DNA from: DATJFH01 sp035495815
GTDB taxonomy: Bacteria; Acidobacteriota; Terriglobia; Bryobacterales; Bryobacteraceae
Assembly (NCBI GenBank): GCA_035495815.1
Contig: DATJFH010000308.1
Coordinates: 1 to 6,368, forward strand
DNA: 6,368 nt
Reading direction: 5' to 3'
The notes beneath the pieces were generated by a model that saw nothing but the letters and a program-made list of their open reading frames with translations, was not told the DNA's origin and did not search any database. Each line of letters opens with the position of its first letter. The first letter of the stretch is position 1. The position numbers and the translations under genes were made by a program. Positions 5,786 through 6,368 of this stretch are shown here, one piece after another.

Positions 5786-6263
5786 TCAGTCCGGCAGCGT
5801 GAACGGCGCTTTCGGCTCGAAATCGAGCCGCGGGTTGACGTCGAGCAGCACGCCTGTCACCAGCTTGTCCGCGATCTGCTTGGTCAGCCCCAGAATATCG
5901 GCCATACGGAAATGGACATCGCTGCCCGCTGCGCTTTTGGACGATCGAGCCGCCGACAATCACTTCCAACAGGCAAACACCGGGCCACGCCGGATCGCGC
6001 CTCACCCGCGTCTCGGCCGCCACGGTCGCCGAACAAAATACCGATGCCCTGGTTCTCTCCACCGCAGCAGCTGTTGGCCAGCATCACGATCATCTCGCCC
6101 GGCCGGGCGGGATGGACGCGCGCCCCTGCCGGCCCACTCCGCGCCAAATCGCTTTGCAGCCCCGCCACGTAATGCCTGCCTCCAACCGGAGCCTTCGGCC
6201 CGGTCAGCAACTCTGGCTGATCAGAATCAGCGCCCCGATCGCCCGGTTCGTCCTCACGCTAGG
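5786..6263 (-). pseudogene. Frameshifted minus-strand gene, family unknown
   Basis: Coding-like stretches lie in three successive minus-strand frames. The 5' part (about 6060-6210) reads GEMIVMLANSCCGGENQGIG in one frame. The middle (about 5935-6060) reads VCLLEVIVGGSIVQK in a second. The 3' end reads DVHFRMADILGLTKQIADKL and continues in a third frame to LPD and a TGA at 5786-5788. Each part has plausible amino acid make-up, and joining them needs at least two frame changes, so this is a decayed gene or DNA with sequencing errors. The last frame alone is open for 39 codons from an ATG at 5905. Its stop abuts the stop of the convergent pterin dehydratase with no base between. I recognise no family. 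The start is not defined; it could lie near 6210 or further upstream. Confidence 0.45.
5813..5830. repeat. Perfect 8-bp inverted repeat near the convergent gene ends
   Basis: CGGCTCGA and TCGAGCCG flank two bases (AA), giving a tight GC-rich hairpin 27 bases beyond the pterin dehydratase stop. On the minus strand it lies inside the end of the broken gene and encodes Arg-Leu-Asp-Phe-Glu-Pro. There is no T-run on either side. It could help end or stabilise the operon message, or simply reflect its coding sequence. Confidence 0.35.
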
Positions 6264-6264
6264 T

Positions 6265-6368
6265 TCAAACCTCGACCCGGTAGTTGAGTGTGTGCTCATC
6301 GCCCGGCAGGCCGCGGAATCCCCAATTGTGTTTCGGAGTTTCGAAAATGGTGATCTCCACGTCCTGGG
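6265..6368 (-). CDS. Probable tautomerase-superfamily protein, C-terminal fragment
   Basis: A minus-strand frame enters from the right window edge and ends at a TGA (6265-6267), leaving 33 complete codons. The fragment reads DVEITIFETPKHNWGFRG, then a PGDE turn and NYRVEV at the end. The NWG-[IF]-RG block followed by an acidic turn and a short final strand is what I remember from the C-terminus of tautomerase-family (4-oxalocrotonate tautomerase-like, Tautomerase_2 type) proteins of about 130 residues. The catalytic N-terminal proline lies outside the window, so the call rests on a short tail. It would be upstream of, and transcribed with, the broken gene to its left. Confidence 0.5.
   Translation of the reverse strand, partial: QDVEITIFETPKHNWGFRGLPGDEHTLNYRVEV

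Noticed and set aside
5799..6287. A 162-codon plus-strand open frame after the operon
   Set aside because: It is rich in Arg, Pro and Ser without domain-like pattern, while the opposite strand has better protein-like segments; no ribosome site was seen.
1..6368. Search for tRNA, rRNA, CRISPR repeats, insertion sequence ends or phage genes
   Set aside because: No cloverleaf-like arms, regularly spaced repeats, transposase motifs or flanking terminal repeats were seen by eye.

Overview
The window looks like chromosomal DNA from a GC-rich bacterium, most likely Acidobacteriota of the Solibacter/Bryobacter kind. The main clue is the first gene. It joins an N-terminal winged-helix-like domain of a type very common in those genomes to one membrane helix and an outside domain. 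A large PQQ dehydrogenase with a built-in cytochrome c domain fits the same group. The lineage call is inference from family habits, not a database match.

Layout: (1) 120-1502 (+) is a single-pass membrane protein with an N-terminal DNA-binding-like domain. (2) 1503-1929 is a 427-base gap with no convincing gene; it holds one small minus-strand frame with a possible membrane helix and a GC hairpin just behind the next gene. (3) 1930-4014 (-) is a secreted PQQ-dependent dehydrogenase with a c-type cytochrome inserted in its propeller. (4) 4015-4484 is a divergent regulatory region. It has a near-consensus sigma70-type promoter pointing right, a PadR-like dyad (ATGT-N8-ACAT) overlapping that promoter, and a leader of about 350 nt with two strong stem-loops. 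(5) 4485-5785 (+) is a compact three-gene operon: a Dps-like ferritin (DPSL, 'thioferritin'), a Rieske [2Fe-2S] ferredoxin and a pterin-4a-carbinolamine dehydratase. The last two genes overlap by ATGA. (6) 5786-6368 (-) is a convergent region. It has the C-terminal end of a probable tautomerase-superfamily protein entering from the right edge, followed by coding-like segments in different frames that look like a broken or mis-sequenced gene.

How the genes may work together: DPSL proteins use peroxide to oxidise and store iron. A Rieske ferredoxin made from the same message could carry electrons to or from the ferritin, or to an oxygenase encoded elsewhere. The pterin dehydratase recycles 4a-hydroxy-pterins and has no aromatic amino acid hydroxylase beside it here. 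The most interesting part is this DPSL-Rieske-pterin dehydratase unit together with its operator-like dyad and structured leader. The divergent PQQ dehydrogenase is a periplasmic electron source, but nothing visible ties it to the operon except the shared intergenic region. I saw no tRNA, rRNA, CRISPR array, insertion sequence or origin.
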